DNA of 64,000 nt. It comes from FEB-25 sp963726315. Its GTDB lineage: Bacteria > Chloroflexota > Anaerolineae > Anaerolineales > UBA4823. A model generated the notes under the pieces. It was not told the DNA's origin and did no database searches. It worked only from the letters and a program-made list of their open reading frames with translations. Shown here one piece after another: positions 8,723 to 18,291 of the stretch. Numbering within the stretch: the first letter of the stretch is position 1; every line of letters begins with the position of its first letter. The stretch spans positions 1,488,001 through 1,552,000 of the forward strand of contig CAVSBZ010000005.1 in NCBI GenBank assembly GCA_963726315.1, in the 5' to 3' direction. Made by a program: the position numbers and the translations under genes.

Positions 8723-10564
8723 GTGAAGTTTACTGCTCCAGCACATGAATATGATTTCAGCAAGGCGTTAACCCCAAACCGAATACAAGGTTTGTGGCGG
8801 ATGATGAGTGGATTCCAGTGGCAGTATGTCGGAGCCACTGCCAGCTTAGCCGTCGCAGCATGTGCCAAGACAGCAACCTTCCTGCTCCTGAGATATTTTG
8901 TAGACGTTGTTTTGGGCCAAGGGAATTATGAGCTGGGCGGTACACTCAACCGCACCTTGATCATAATGGCATTTGGATTTATCGGATTGGCTGCAATTGA
9001 AGGGAGTTTCAGTTATTTCTCCGGCAGGCTAGCTGCTTATACCGCTGAAGGTATTGCGCGCCGGTTGCGAAATTTTCTGTATGACCATATCCAGCGATTG
9101 GAGTTTGCCTACCATGATAAGACTCCAACAGGTGATCTGATTGAGCGCTGTACCTCGGATGTAGATGCACTAAGGCGTTTTTACAGCGAACAGGCGATTG
9201 GTGTGGGTAGAATCGTCATTCTATTTTTGATCAACTTTACTGCCATTGCTATTTTGAACATCAAGCTGGCGCTCATCTCCATTATCATCGTTCCGGTGAT
9301 CGTCCTGACGTCGATCTGGTTCTTCAAGCGGGTAACAAAAGCGTATGAGAAATACCAGGAACAGGAAGCGATCCTTTCCACAACCCTACAAGAAAATCTC
9401 GCCGGAGTTCGTGTAGTCAAAGCGTTTGCCAGGCAAGAATATGAGATAAACAAGTTCAATACCGACAACTGGGAGAAGTTCAACCGTGGTCGAAAGTTAC
9501 TCACCATGCATGCATTCTTCTGGCCGGTTTCCGATATTGTTTGTAGTTTCCAAACGCTCACGGGTCTGTTTATTGCCGCGACAATGGCGATCAACGGCAC
9601 AATAACCGTTGGCACATACCTGGCGTATGCGGGGCTGGTGGGATGGCTGATCTGGCCAATGCGGAATCTTGGTCGATTGATCGTGCAAACTTCCACTGGA
9701 TTGGTTTCTTTTGGTCGCTTAAAGGAAATAATCAAACAAAAAAAGGAACCTTTAACCGAAGGAATCCATCAACCTGGTCAGCCAATCCGTGGAGAAATGA
9801 TTTTCGATAAGGTCGGATTTGCTTATGAAAACAATCCTCCTGTTCTGCAGGACATCAGTTTTTCCTGCCAACCTGGGCAGGTGGTTGCATTATTGGGTTC
9901 GACTGGCTCAGGGAAGACAACGCTGGTGAACCTGCTACCGCGATTTTACGATTACACCAGTGGAAGTATTAAACTGGACGGGGTGGAATTAAAAGACTAT
10001 CCGAGAGAATTCCTACGCAGTCAGGTTGGCATTGTTCAACAGGAACCGTTTCTGTTTTCCCGCTCCATTCGGGAGAATATTATGTATGGGGTCGATCAAG
10101 ATGTCCCACAAGGGGAGGTTGAAAACGCGGCAACTTCGGCTGCGATACACGATGTGATTATTACCTTCCCGAATGAATATGATACTTTGGTAGGTGAAAA
10201 GGGAGTCACCCTATCTGGAGGACAAAAGCAAAGAGTGACGATTGCACGTACGATATTAAAAGATTCACGAATGTTAATCCTGGATGACTCGACTTCGTCA
10301 GTAGATACCGAGACGGAAGCGGCTATCCGGGACGCATTGATGGGACTTACCCCGAAGCGAACAACGTTTATCATCGCCCATCGTATCCAAAGTGTAATGA
10401 ATGCAGATCTGATCCTGGTGATGGATAAAGGGAGAATTATCCAAAAAGGGACACATGAAGAGCTAGTGATACAAGATGGTATGTACCGAAAAATTTATGA
10501 CCTCCAGACTCGAATTGATGAAGAGCTGGAGATGGAACTTTCAGAAAGTATATCGAAAGAGTAA
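8723..10564 (+). CDS. ABC exporter half-transporter with degenerate catalytic site
   Basis: This is a type IV ABC exporter half: six membrane helices (about residues 30-310), then a nucleotide-binding domain. It has Walker A GSTGSGKT with K398, a canonical signature LSGGQ at 497-501, and Walker B LILDDSTSS. There D522 replaces the catalytic glutamate of the normal LILDEATSS. The partner at 10568 has the reverse pattern: normal Walker B glutamate and altered signature LSVGQ. This pairing is known from TM287/288- and BmrCD-type heterodimeric exporters, where one ATP site is dead. I chose GTG 8723 because ggagga lies 5 bases upstream; the frame itself is open from TTG 8687. The stop lies 3 bp before the partner. 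Confidence 0.9.
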   Translation: MKFTAPAHEYDFSKALTPNRIQGLWRMMSGFQWQYVGATASLAVAACAKTATFLLLRYFVDVVLGQGNYELGGTLNRTLIIMAFGFIGLAAIEGSFSYFSGRLAAYTAEGIARRLRNFLYDHIQRLEFAYHDKTPTGDLIERCTSDVDALRRFYSEQAIGVGRIVILFLINFTAIAILNIKLALISIIIVPVIVLTSIWFFKRVTKAYEKYQEQEAILSTTLQENLAGVRVVKAFARQEYEINKFNTDNWEKFNRGRKLLTMHAFFWPVSDIVCSFQTLTGLFIAATMAINGTITVGTYLAYAGLVGWLIWPMRNLGRLIVQTSTGLVSFGRLKEIIKQKKEPLTEGIHQPGQPIRGEMIFDKVGFAYENNPPVLQDISFSCQPGQVVALLGSTGSGKTTLVNLLPRFYDYTSGSIKLDGVELKDYPREFLRSQVGIVQQEPFLFSRSIRENIMYGVDQDVPQGEVENAATSAAIHDVIITFPNEYDTLVGEKGVTLSGGQKQRVTIARTILKDSRMLILDDSTSSVDTETEAAIRDALMGLTPKRTTFIIAHRIQSVMNADLILVMDKGRIIQKGTHEELVIQDGMYRKIYDLQTRIDEELEMELSESISKE

Positions 10565-10567
10565 CCT

Positions 10568-12395
10568 GTGGCAGAGATTGAGCTCGAAGAAGATGAATAT
10601 ACCAGCCAGATAACGGGCAAAACTGTTAGTCGGATCTTTGGGCTGACACGACCTCATTGGCGTTGGGTGGCAGGTTTTTGGGTAATGATCGCTTTCACCT
10701 CCATCCTGGACGCGATATTCACCTACCTGAACAAAGGGATCATTGACAATGGAATTATTGCTCAGAGTAAACAAGCCCTCACCCAGATCCTACTCTTATA
10801 TGGGGGATTGATTTTAGTGCAATCGGTTTGTGTATTTTTTTTCATCTTCCTAGCTGGAATTTTAGGTGAGCGGATTCAATTCGACCTGCGCAGGTCGATG
10901 TTCAACCATCTACAACAACTCTCGTTAGCATTTTACAGCCAAACATCAGTTGGCAGGCTAATGGCCAGAGTGACCTCCGATTCAGGACGTGTTTCAGACC
11001 TGGTGACCTGGGGATTAGTGGACAGCACCTGGGCAGTGATGAATATCATCACATCGACCATATTTATGATGATCATCAATTGGAAGCTGGCGTTGATCGT
11101 CCTGGCAGCAATCCCGGTACTATTGGTGATCGCGATTCAATTCCGAAAACGAATCCTGGTTGAATTCCGTAATTCGCGCAAAGCGAATTCCAAAATCACT
11201 GGGGCATATAATGAAAATATTACCGGAGTGAGGGTAGTAAAGTCATTGGGGAGAGAGTCTGAAAATCTCAAGGAGTTTAATGTCCTTACTGATGATATGT
11301 ATCGATCCAGCTACCATGCGGCATGGTTGTCTGCGTTATTCCTCCCAACGGTGCAAATCGTATCGGCAATTGCATTAGGGTTTATTGTATGGTACGGAGG
11401 TTGGCAAGCCCACCTCGGAGTGATGACCATCGGAGGGATCCAGGCTTTCGTCAGCTACCTGACCTTTATGATGTGGCCTATCCAGGACCTGGCACGCGTA
11501 TATGCCGAGATGCAGCATTCCATCGCATCAGGTGAACGAATCTTTACCTTGCTTGACTCGGTTCCAGAGGTAATTGACCGACCGGGAGCTGCCGATCCAG
11601 GTACGATCAAGGGCGAGATCGAATTTGATCATGTTGATTTTACTTATGAAGATGGAAAACCGGTGTTAACCGACTTCACCATGAAGATCGAGCCCGGCGA
11701 GATGATCGCCTTGGTCGGACCTACGGGAGGCGGAAAAAGCACGATCGTTAAATTTATTATGCCGTTTTTATGAACCAAAGAGAGGAGTCATTCGGATCAA
11801 TGGGCAAGACTATACAGAATATACTCTGCACGGCATACAATCTCGAGTGGGGATTGTGCTGCAAACGCCTCATCTATTCTCGGGAACGGTGAGGGAAAAT
11901 ATCCGCTATGGATGTTTAGATGCATCAGATGATGAAGTCGAGAATGCGTCAAAGTTAGCTGGTGCGCATGATTTTATCCAAAACTTTGAGAAAAAATATG
12001 AACAAGATGTAGGTGAAGGCGGAAATTTGCTCTCGGTTGGGCAAAAACAGCTGGTGAGCATCGCCAGGGCAATTTTAGCTCAACCGGACGTGTTCATCAT
12101 GGATGAAGCCACGAGCTCAGTGGATACGCTGACCGAAGCGCTCATCCAACGAGGTATGGAAAACCTGATGCAAGGGAGGACCAGCTTTATCATCGCCCAT
12201 CGCTTATCGACGATCAAACGCGCAAACCGGATCATCGTCGTTGAGGAAGGACGCATCACCGAAGCGGGAACTCACAGCGAGCTGCTGCGCGCCAGAGGGC
12301 ATTATTACCGGTTGTATACTCAACAGTTCCGCGAGGAGCGTGAGCAGGAATTCGACCCATTCTTTTCCCAGGCATCATCTCAGCCGGCTGATTAA
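10568..12395 (+). pseudogene. ABC exporter half-transporter, broken by +1 frameshift
   Basis: The N-terminal frame (10568-11773) encodes the membrane domain and Walker A (GPTGGGKST, K390), then stops at TGA. The next frame continues the same domain: residues RFYEPKRGVIRING are encoded from 11764, before the first ATG at 11847. It then encodes the Q-loop (VLQTPHLFSGTVREN), altered signature LSVGQ, Walker B IMDEATSSVDT with the catalytic glutamate, and H-loop IIAHRLST. Removing one C of the CC pair at 11762-11763 restores an uninterrupted chain of about 608 residues that aligns with its partner (VKFIMRFYEP versus VNLLPRFYDY). The product would be the catalytically competent half of the heterodimer. 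Sequencing error, recent decay or +1 recoding at TTA-TGA are all open. Confidence 0.88.
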
Positions 12396-12530
12396 GATAA
12401 ATTTATACACAGCACCAAGATATTCCTTCCTGGAAGAGCAGGAGGATTATTTATTCATATTAATATTACAGGCAGAGTATAATATTTATCCGATGATAAT
12501 CGACACGATGACATTCCTTTTGGAGCAGTT

Positions 12531-14720
12531 ATGACCGTTATTGGACAACCCATCAACCGTATCGATGCACGAGGGAAAGTAACTGGGGAGACACGATTTC
12601 CCGGAGACGTCAATTTACCCAACCAGCTATATATGAAAATTTTATTTGCCGGTAGACCGCACGCCATTATCCATTCCATAGATAAATCGGAAGCGGATGC
12701 ACTAGAAGGGGTAATTGCTACTTTCACCGCCAAAGACGTCCCGGTAAACGAATATGGGTTGATATACAACGATCAACCAGTTTTATGCGGACCAGGATCG
12801 AGCAAACCATATACCGACCGGGTACGATTTGTTGGGGACCAGGTGGCGCTGGTGGTAGCTGAGAGCGAGGAAATTGCAGCAAAAGGGCGTGATTTGATCA
12901 AGGTCAAATACGAGGATCTGCCTGTAATAACGGATGTGGAAAAAGCGATGCAAGAAGAGGCGGTATTGCTTCATCCTGATCACGGCTCGAATATATTCTG
13001 CCACTACCGCATCAGAAATGGAGACGTGGACGACGGTTTTTCTAAGGCGGATGTCATCATCGAAGGAGAATACCGTACTCCCAGCCAGGAACATGCGTAT
13101 TTACAACCCGAGGCAGGATTGGGTTATATCGACGAAGAAGGACGGGTCACAGTCCAGGTGGCTGGACAATGGACGCATGAGGATCAGCAGCAAATTGCGC
13201 ATGCGCTGAATCTTCCGGTCGATAATATTCGTGTGATTTATCCCGCTATTGGTGGCGCGTTTGGCGGACGGGAAGATATGTCGATCCAAATCGTATTGGC
13301 GCTGGCTGCGTGGAGATTACACCAACGAGGAATTGAACGACCGGTAAAGATTATCTGGACCCGCGAAGAATCCATCATTGGTCATCATAAACGTCATCCA
13401 TATATTTTGCGATCAAAATGGGGAGCGAACAAAGATGGAAAAATCCTGGCAGCTGAGGTGGAGGTAATTGCGGATGGGGGTGCGTACATTTATACCTCCA
13501 CAAAGGTGCTGGGGAACGCCACTTTAATGTGTACAGGTCCTTACGAAATTCCCAATGTGAAGGTAGATTTGTACGCGGTGTACACCAATAATCTACCAAA
13601 TGGAGCTTTTAGAGGTTTTGGGGGACCACAAGGAGCATTCGCAGCCGAAACCCAAATGAACCGTTTGGCGGAAAAACTTGGGATCGACCAGGTTGAGATA
13701 AGGCGAAGAAATGTGCTCACCGAGGGTGCATCGTTATCGGTTGGTACACCCCTACCAAAGGGTGTGACAATCGGAAAAGTGGTCGATCGATGCGGCGAAG
13801 AAGTCGAGCAATCACTTACAGCACACCAGTCACCGATGAAATCCAACTTGTTGCGGGGGACAGGATTTGCCTGTGCATTTAAGAATGTCGGCTTCTCGTT
13901 TGGAGCTCCAGAACAATCTATTGCTACAGTTGAAATAAAAGGTGGTGGAGAGATTGACCATGTGATTCTTCACCATGCGGGAGCAGATGTGGGGCAAGGT
14001 GCTCACACCATTATGGTGCAGATTGCTGCTGAAACCTTGGGTATATCTACCAGTAAAATCCGACTAATCGCATCAGATACAGCAGTTACAGGGGATTTGG
14101 GAAGCGCCTCGGCATCCAGGATGACATTTATGGCTGGGAATTCGATTAAAGGTGCATGTGAGCTGGCGCTTGAAAAATGGAAAGCAGAAGATCGTCCAGC
14201 AATTGCTACTTACCAGTATCGACCACCACCAACAACGATGTTTGACCCTCAAACCGGAAAATCAGAGCCAAATTTTGCTTATGGATATGTGGCTCAGGGT
14301 GTTACACTCGAGGTGGATATCGAAACGGGACTCATCCAGATATTAGAGGTAATCTCAGTCAATGATGTGGGCCGTGCAGTTAATCCATTAAATGTCAGGG
14401 GACAGATCGAAGGGGGTGTTGTGCAAGCCACAGGCTATGCAATCCTGGAGAACTTCATCCAGAAGGATGGGTTCGTATTGACACCTTTGCTATCTACATA
14501 CTTGATCCCTACCGTTGATGACATACCTGACCAGGTAAAGTCGGTCATCGTAGAATACGCAGATCCGATTGGACCATATGGGGCGCGAGGAATGGCTGAA
14601 ATGCCTTTCCTACCATTGGCGGCGGCGGTAATCGATGCCATGCACCAGGCAACCGGGGTGTGGTTTTATGAATTCCCACTCACACCTGAACGTGTCTTGA
14701 GAGGATTAGGCCGGTTATGA
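12531..14720 (+). CDS. Molybdenum hydroxylase molybdopterin-binding subunit (XdhA/CoxL-like)
   Basis: The 729-residue chain is the catalytic subunit of a xanthine-dehydrogenase-family enzyme. It has the N-terminal a/b hammerhead region (DARGKVTGETRFPGD...), the cofactor motif GGAFGGREDMS near residue 240, FRGFGGPQG, and the active-site glutamate segment GARGMAEMPFLPLAAA near the C terminus. The FAD and iron-sulfur functions are absent and are probably supplied by the fused gene at 453, 10 kb away. The stop overlaps the start of the YqeB gene by 4 bp. With YqeB and YqeC next door, a selenium-dependent hydroxylase is likely. The substrate (purine, nicotinate or other) is unknown. A ggagc ribosome site precedes the ATG. 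Confidence 0.9.
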   Translation: MTVIGQPINRIDARGKVTGETRFPGDVNLPNQLYMKILFAGRPHAIIHSIDKSEADALEGVIATFTAKDVPVNEYGLIYNDQPVLCGPGSSKPYTDRVRFVGDQVALVVAESEEIAAKGRDLIKVKYEDLPVITDVEKAMQEEAVLLHPDHGSNIFCHYRIRNGDVDDGFSKADVIIEGEYRTPSQEHAYLQPEAGLGYIDEEGRVTVQVAGQWTHEDQQQIAHALNLPVDNIRVIYPAIGGAFGGREDMSIQIVLALAAWRLHQRGIERPVKIIWTREESIIGHHKRHPYILRSKWGANKDGKILAAEVEVIADGGAYIYTSTKVLGNATLMCTGPYEIPNVKVDLYAVYTNNLPNGAFRGFGGPQGAFAAETQMNRLAEKLGIDQVEIRRRNVLTEGASLSVGTPLPKGVTIGKVVDRCGEEVEQSLTAHQSPMKSNLLRGTGFACAFKNVGFSFGAPEQSIATVEIKGGGEIDHVILHHAGADVGQGAHTIMVQIAAETLGISTSKIRLIASDTAVTGDLGSASASRMTFMAGNSIKGACELALEKWKAEDRPAIATYQYRPPPTTMFDPQTGKSEPNFAYGYVAQGVTLEVDIETGLIQILEVISVNDVGRAVNPLNVRGQIEGGVVQATGYAILENFIQKDGFVLTPLLSTYLIPTVDDIPDQVKSVIVEYADPIGPYGARGMAEMPFLPLAAAVIDAMHQATGVWFYEFPLTPERVLRGLGRL

Positions 14721-15529
14721 TCGTTTTATTACGTGGAGGTGGAGACCTGGCGAGTGGGATCGCATTTCGCTTGTATAAATCTGGCTTCAGGGTGGTGATT
14801 ACCGAACTAGCAAAACCTTTGGCAGTCAGACGAATGGCAAGTTTTAGTGAAGCCATCTACGCAGGCGAAGTGGTGGTCGAAGGTATAACTGCGAAAAAAG
14901 TCGCTGAAATTGATGATCCACTGCGGATATTGCAGCTTCTTTCAAAAGGTCGAATCCCTGTTCTCATCGATCCAGAAGGAAAATCGGTTCAATCGGTTCA
15001 CCCTACTGTGATTGTGGATGCACGCATGTTAAAAGCAGCTCCAGAAGCATTAAAACACACAGCGAAATTGTATATCGGAGTGGGACCTGGTTTTATTGGC
15101 GGGTCTAATTGCCATGCTGCCGTCGAAACTCAACGCGGACCTTGGTTGGGTAGGGTGCTGTGGGATGGTCCAACCGAACCTGACAGCGGAAAGCCGGAAG
15201 CAATCGGAGACCAACAGACCGACAGGGTGCTGATCGCACCAGCAGATGGCTCACTGAAGGCAGTAAGGTTAATCGGCGATCTGATCAAGCGAGGGGAAGA
15301 GGTGGCGCGAGTGTCTGAACAGCCAGTGATAGCGCCTTTTAATGGAGTATTGCGTGGGTTGATCCACAGTGAGGTTGAAATCCACAAAGGAATGAAAATT
15401 GGCGATTTAGATCCACGTAATGATCCCCAGCTATGCAACCATATCTCCGACAAAGCCCTGGCAATCGGAGGAGGGGTGCTTGAAGCGATCCTCTCGAAAG
15501 CAGAACTCAGGCATCATTTATGGAATTAA
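14717..15529 (+). CDS. yqeB: YqeB-type selenium-dependent molybdenum hydroxylase system protein
   Basis: The protein belongs to the EF2563/YqeB family, a marker of selenium-dependent molybdenum hydroxylases in comparative genomics. Its biochemical role is not settled; it is thought to help provide or insert the labile selenium cofactor. The N terminus is a Rossmann-like nucleotide loop, LLRGGGDLASGIAFRL. The middle has IGVGPGFIGGSNCHAAVETQ, and the C-terminal 80 residues resemble a biotinyl/lipoyl-like barrel (ILIAPADGSL..., VIAPFNGVLRGLI). The ATG overlaps the stop of the molybdopterin subunit, so the two are coupled. Confidence 0.88.
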   Translation: MIVLLRGGGDLASGIAFRLYKSGFRVVITELAKPLAVRRMASFSEAIYAGEVVVEGITAKKVAEIDDPLRILQLLSKGRIPVLIDPEGKSVQSVHPTVIVDARMLKAAPEALKHTAKLYIGVGPGFIGGSNCHAAVETQRGPWLGRVLWDGPTEPDSGKPEAIGDQQTDRVLIAPADGSLKAVRLIGDLIKRGEEVARVSEQPVIAPFNGVLRGLIHSEVEIHKGMKIGDLDPRNDPQLCNHISDKALAIGGGVLEAILSKAELRHHLWN

Positions 15530-15586
15530 ACTTAGATCACGGAAATTCATTAATCGGTTGATCATAAAGCGTGGTGCTATAACAGT

Positions 15587-16999
15587 ATGCAATTCATTAA
15601 GGCGCTGAGGTATTCGCACCCTTCGAGTGTAGCGTTTGTTGGAGCCGGGGGTAAGACAACAGCGATTTTCCGAGCAGCCAGAGAATTATTAACGGGAAAT
15701 GTTTATGATATTTCTATTCAGACAGTCCTGGTAACGACTACAACCCATTTTGGAACCTGGCAGGCGATTCTTGCTGATCAATCAATAACGATTCTGTCTG
15801 TACAAGATATTGAGAAGCTTGTAAAACAAATTCCTAAAGGAGTAGTGCTGCTTGTAGGCGAAGAAAAGGAAAACCGCCTTGGTGGACTACTTCCGAAACA
15901 GCTTGACGACCTACACCGCCTGGCTATTGATCAAAATCTACCGCTGCTTATCGAGGCGGATGGCTCGCATTCATTCCCACTCAAAGCCCCGGCTGAACAT
16001 GAGCCAGCTATCCCAGATTTTATTAAGCAAGTGGTCGTTGTTGCTGGTTTATCTGCGATTGGCAAACCATTATCGGATAAGTGGGTGCATCGCCCAGAAA
16101 TATTTAGCGAGCTGACTGAATTACAACCCAACGAAATCATTACAGGCGCTGCATTAGAAATGTTACTACTCAGCAACCTGGGAGGTTTAAAAAATGTCCC
16201 ACCAGGTGTGAGGAAAACAGCATTATTAAACCAGGCGGATACTCCTGACCTACAATCACAAGCAAAGCAAATTTGTGAGAAGCTGTTACCGGCGTATCAA
16301 GGTGCGATCATCGCTTCCCTTGCTAGCGGAAGTGATGGAATAACGATCAGCGTCAATCAAAAACCTGAAGCAATACCTGAGATCCACGCTGTTATTGAAC
16401 AGACTGGGGGGATAATACTGGCAGCAGGTGGATCGAGTCGATTTGGTAAGCCGAAACAATTGTTGATGTGGAGGGGCATTCCGTTAATCAGGCACGTAGC
16501 GATTAGCGCACTCAAGGCAGGACTTTCCCCGTTGGCGGTGGTGATTGGTTCATCAGGGGATGAAGTGAAATCATTGATTTATGATCTACCGCTGCGCATA
16601 GTCAATAATCCAGAATGGATAACCGGTATGAGCAGCTCCATCAAGGCGGGCCTCGGAGCACTCATCGGAGAAGTAGGAGGGGTGGTTTTTCTACAAGCCG
16701 ATCAGCCTCAAATAACTCCATCATTGATCAAAAGTTTGACTGAAGCGCACCAGGCGAACTTGAACCCGATTATTGGGCCGCTTATCGATGGCCAGCGCGG
16801 TAACCCCGTGTTATTTGATGCTGACACTTTTGGAGACCTCCAGACCATCTCAGGTGACGTTGGAGGAAGGGCTCTGTTCAGCCGATATCCTGTTGAATGG
16901 GTGATCTGGCATGATGCGAATTTACTAATGGATATCGATTCTCCGGAGGATTACCAGAAATTTCTCGATACTTTTCCAGAAAGCAAGGTGGAAATATGA
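15587..16999 (+). CDS. YqeC-MocA fusion: hydroxylase accessory protein and molybdopterin nucleotidyltransferase
   Basis: Residues 1 to about 240 match YqeC, the second selenium-hydroxylase marker, with a P-loop-like VAFVGAGGKTTAIFRAA and the LPLLIEADGS segment. Residues about 268-470 are a MobA/MocA-like NTP transferase with IILAAGGSSRFGKPKQLL (nucleotide site), WITGMSSSIKAGL and VVFLQADQPQITPSLI. MocA enzymes add CMP to molybdopterin to make the cytosine dinucleotide form used by xanthine-dehydrogenase-type enzymes. Fusion of the two functions supports their joint work on one cofactor. The stop overlaps the next gene, a second MocA-like protein, by 4 bp. No clear ribosome site precedes the ATG. 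Confidence 0.87.
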   Translation: MQFIKALRYSHPSSVAFVGAGGKTTAIFRAARELLTGNVYDISIQTVLVTTTTHFGTWQAILADQSITILSVQDIEKLVKQIPKGVVLLVGEEKENRLGGLLPKQLDDLHRLAIDQNLPLLIEADGSHSFPLKAPAEHEPAIPDFIKQVVVVAGLSAIGKPLSDKWVHRPEIFSELTELQPNEIITGAALEMLLLSNLGGLKNVPPGVRKTALLNQADTPDLQSQAKQICEKLLPAYQGAIIASLASGSDGITISVNQKPEAIPEIHAVIEQTGGIILAAGGSSRFGKPKQLLMWRGIPLIRHVAISALKAGLSPLAVVIGSSGDEVKSLIYDLPLRIVNNPEWITGMSSSIKAGLGALIGEVGGVVFLQADQPQITPSLIKSLTEAHQANLNPIIGPLIDGQRGNPVLFDADTFGDLQTISGDVGGRALFSRYPVEWVIWHDANLLMDIDSPEDYQKFLDTFPESKVEI

Positions 17000-17577
17000 T
17001 CTCAGCGATCGTCCTGGCGGCTGGTCAATCCAAGCGTATGGGTCAACAGAAAATGCTGATGCCATGGGGACAGACTACGGTGATCGGTAAGGTCATCAAC
17101 ACATTAGTTGAAGGTGGCGTTAACGACATCCATTTGGTGACAGGAGGAAACAGAGCTGAATTAAAAGCAGCCTTGAAAGCAGATTATATCCAATACATTA
17201 ATAACCCGGATTATGCGGATGGTGAAATGCTCACTTCAGTGCAGGTTGGGCTGGATAGTATGGAGGATGAAACCGAGGCTGTCCTGATTGTGCTAGGTGA
17301 CCAACCTCAGTTGGAATTGAAGGTCGTTCGGGAAATTATTGATCGATATTTATTGACCCAGCATAAGATCATCGTACCCAGCTATCAAATGCATCGCGGG
17401 CACCCATGGTTAGTGGAAAAATCATACTGGCAGGAAATCAAAAATCTACAGCACCCAGCAACATTAAGGGATTTCTTAAACACACATAATGAGATTATTG
17501 ATTACGTGAGTGTTGATTCTCAGAGCATTATTCAGGATATCGATACACAATTAGATTATTCACGCTATAAACCATGA
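16996..17577 (+). CDS. MocA/YgfJ-like molybdenum cofactor nucleotidyltransferase
   Basis: This 193-residue single-domain NTP transferase has IVLAAGQSKRMGQQKMLMPW at the N terminus, the NPDYADGEMLTSVQVGL loop, and VLIVLGDQPQLE as the metal-binding aspartate segment. It is the second such domain in a row after the YqeC fusion. One of the two probably serves as CTP:molybdopterin cytidylyltransferase. The other may act on another form, as suggested for YgfJ near selenium-dependent hydroxylases. It ends the molybdenum locus. No typical terminator was found before the next gene. Confidence 0.85.
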   Translation: MISAIVLAAGQSKRMGQQKMLMPWGQTTVIGKVINTLVEGGVNDIHLVTGGNRAELKAALKADYIQYINNPDYADGEMLTSVQVGLDSMEDETEAVLIVLGDQPQLELKVVREIIDRYLLTQHKIIVPSYQMHRGHPWLVEKSYWQEIKNLQHPATLRDFLNTHNEIIDYVSVDSQSIIQDIDTQLDYSRYKP

Positions 17578-17677
17578 TTTAGCCTCAGTTATTTACCCTT
17601 GCTAAGTTACTCATCTTATGCTATGGTTTATTGTAAAGGAAGACTTTGTACTCTATTATGCATAGTGGAATTTGTGG

Positions 17678-18262
17678 ATGATGGCTGTTATCCGGGCATT
17701 CATAGCAATTGATCTGTCGCAAGATATACAAAACCAATTGGATGATGTGGTCCGAAAATATAAGGCTCACCTGACCAATATCCCAATCCGTTGGGTACCA
17801 GCTGTGAATATTCACCTGACTTTAAAATTTTTAGGTGATGTGTCGATCTCGAACCTGAACATCCTTACGGATATGATCCAGACGGAGATTTCGAGCCACC
17901 ACCAATTTGACATCACCGTTGGTGGGGCAGGAGCATTTCCGAACATCCGCCAACCCCGGATCATCTGGGTGGGCGTCGAAGCTCCGCCAGAGCTGACAGC
18001 AATTCAGAATGGGATTGAAACAACGACAGGTCGGCTGGGATATACAAGGGAAGAAAGAGCTTTTTCACCCCATTTAACCCTCGGCCGAGTGTCACGCAAT
18101 GCAACTTCACAGGATGTAAAGGCGATATCGAAAGCACTAGAGTCCACCAAGGTGGGCTTCCTGGGAGCGACGTGTGTTGAAAAGGTGCATCTTTATCGGA
18201 GTGATCTACAGCCAACGGGAGCAGTATATACCCAAATATTCTCGTCATCCTTGATAAAATAA
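17678..18262 (+). CDS. thpR: RNA 2',3'-cyclic phosphodiesterase (2H superfamily)
   Basis: The protein is a LigT/ThpR enzyme that opens 2',3'-cyclic phosphates on RNA ends and can join 2'-5' linkages in vitro. Both HxT motifs are present: NIHLTLKFLGDV about residue 48 and FSPHLTLGRVS about 130. The N-terminal strand is IRAFIAIDL. Length of about 194 residues is normal. The frame is open from TTG 17672, but ATG 17678 (or 17681) has a gtgga site at a proper distance. It is followed by rsfS in the same direction. Confidence 0.88.
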   Translation: MMAVIRAFIAIDLSQDIQNQLDDVVRKYKAHLTNIPIRWVPAVNIHLTLKFLGDVSISNLNILTDMIQTEISSHHQFDITVGGAGAFPNIRQPRIIWVGVEAPPELTAIQNGIETTTGRLGYTREERAFSPHLTLGRVSRNATSQDVKAISKALESTKVGFLGATCVEKVHLYRSDLQPTGAVYTQIFSSSLIK

Positions 18263-18291
18263 GGATAATATTTTTTTATTAGAGGTGAAAT

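Noticed and set aside
12440..12530. tataat box before the molybdopterin subunit
   Set aside because: No acceptable -35 box lies at 16-18 bases upstream, and the region is simply AT-rich.
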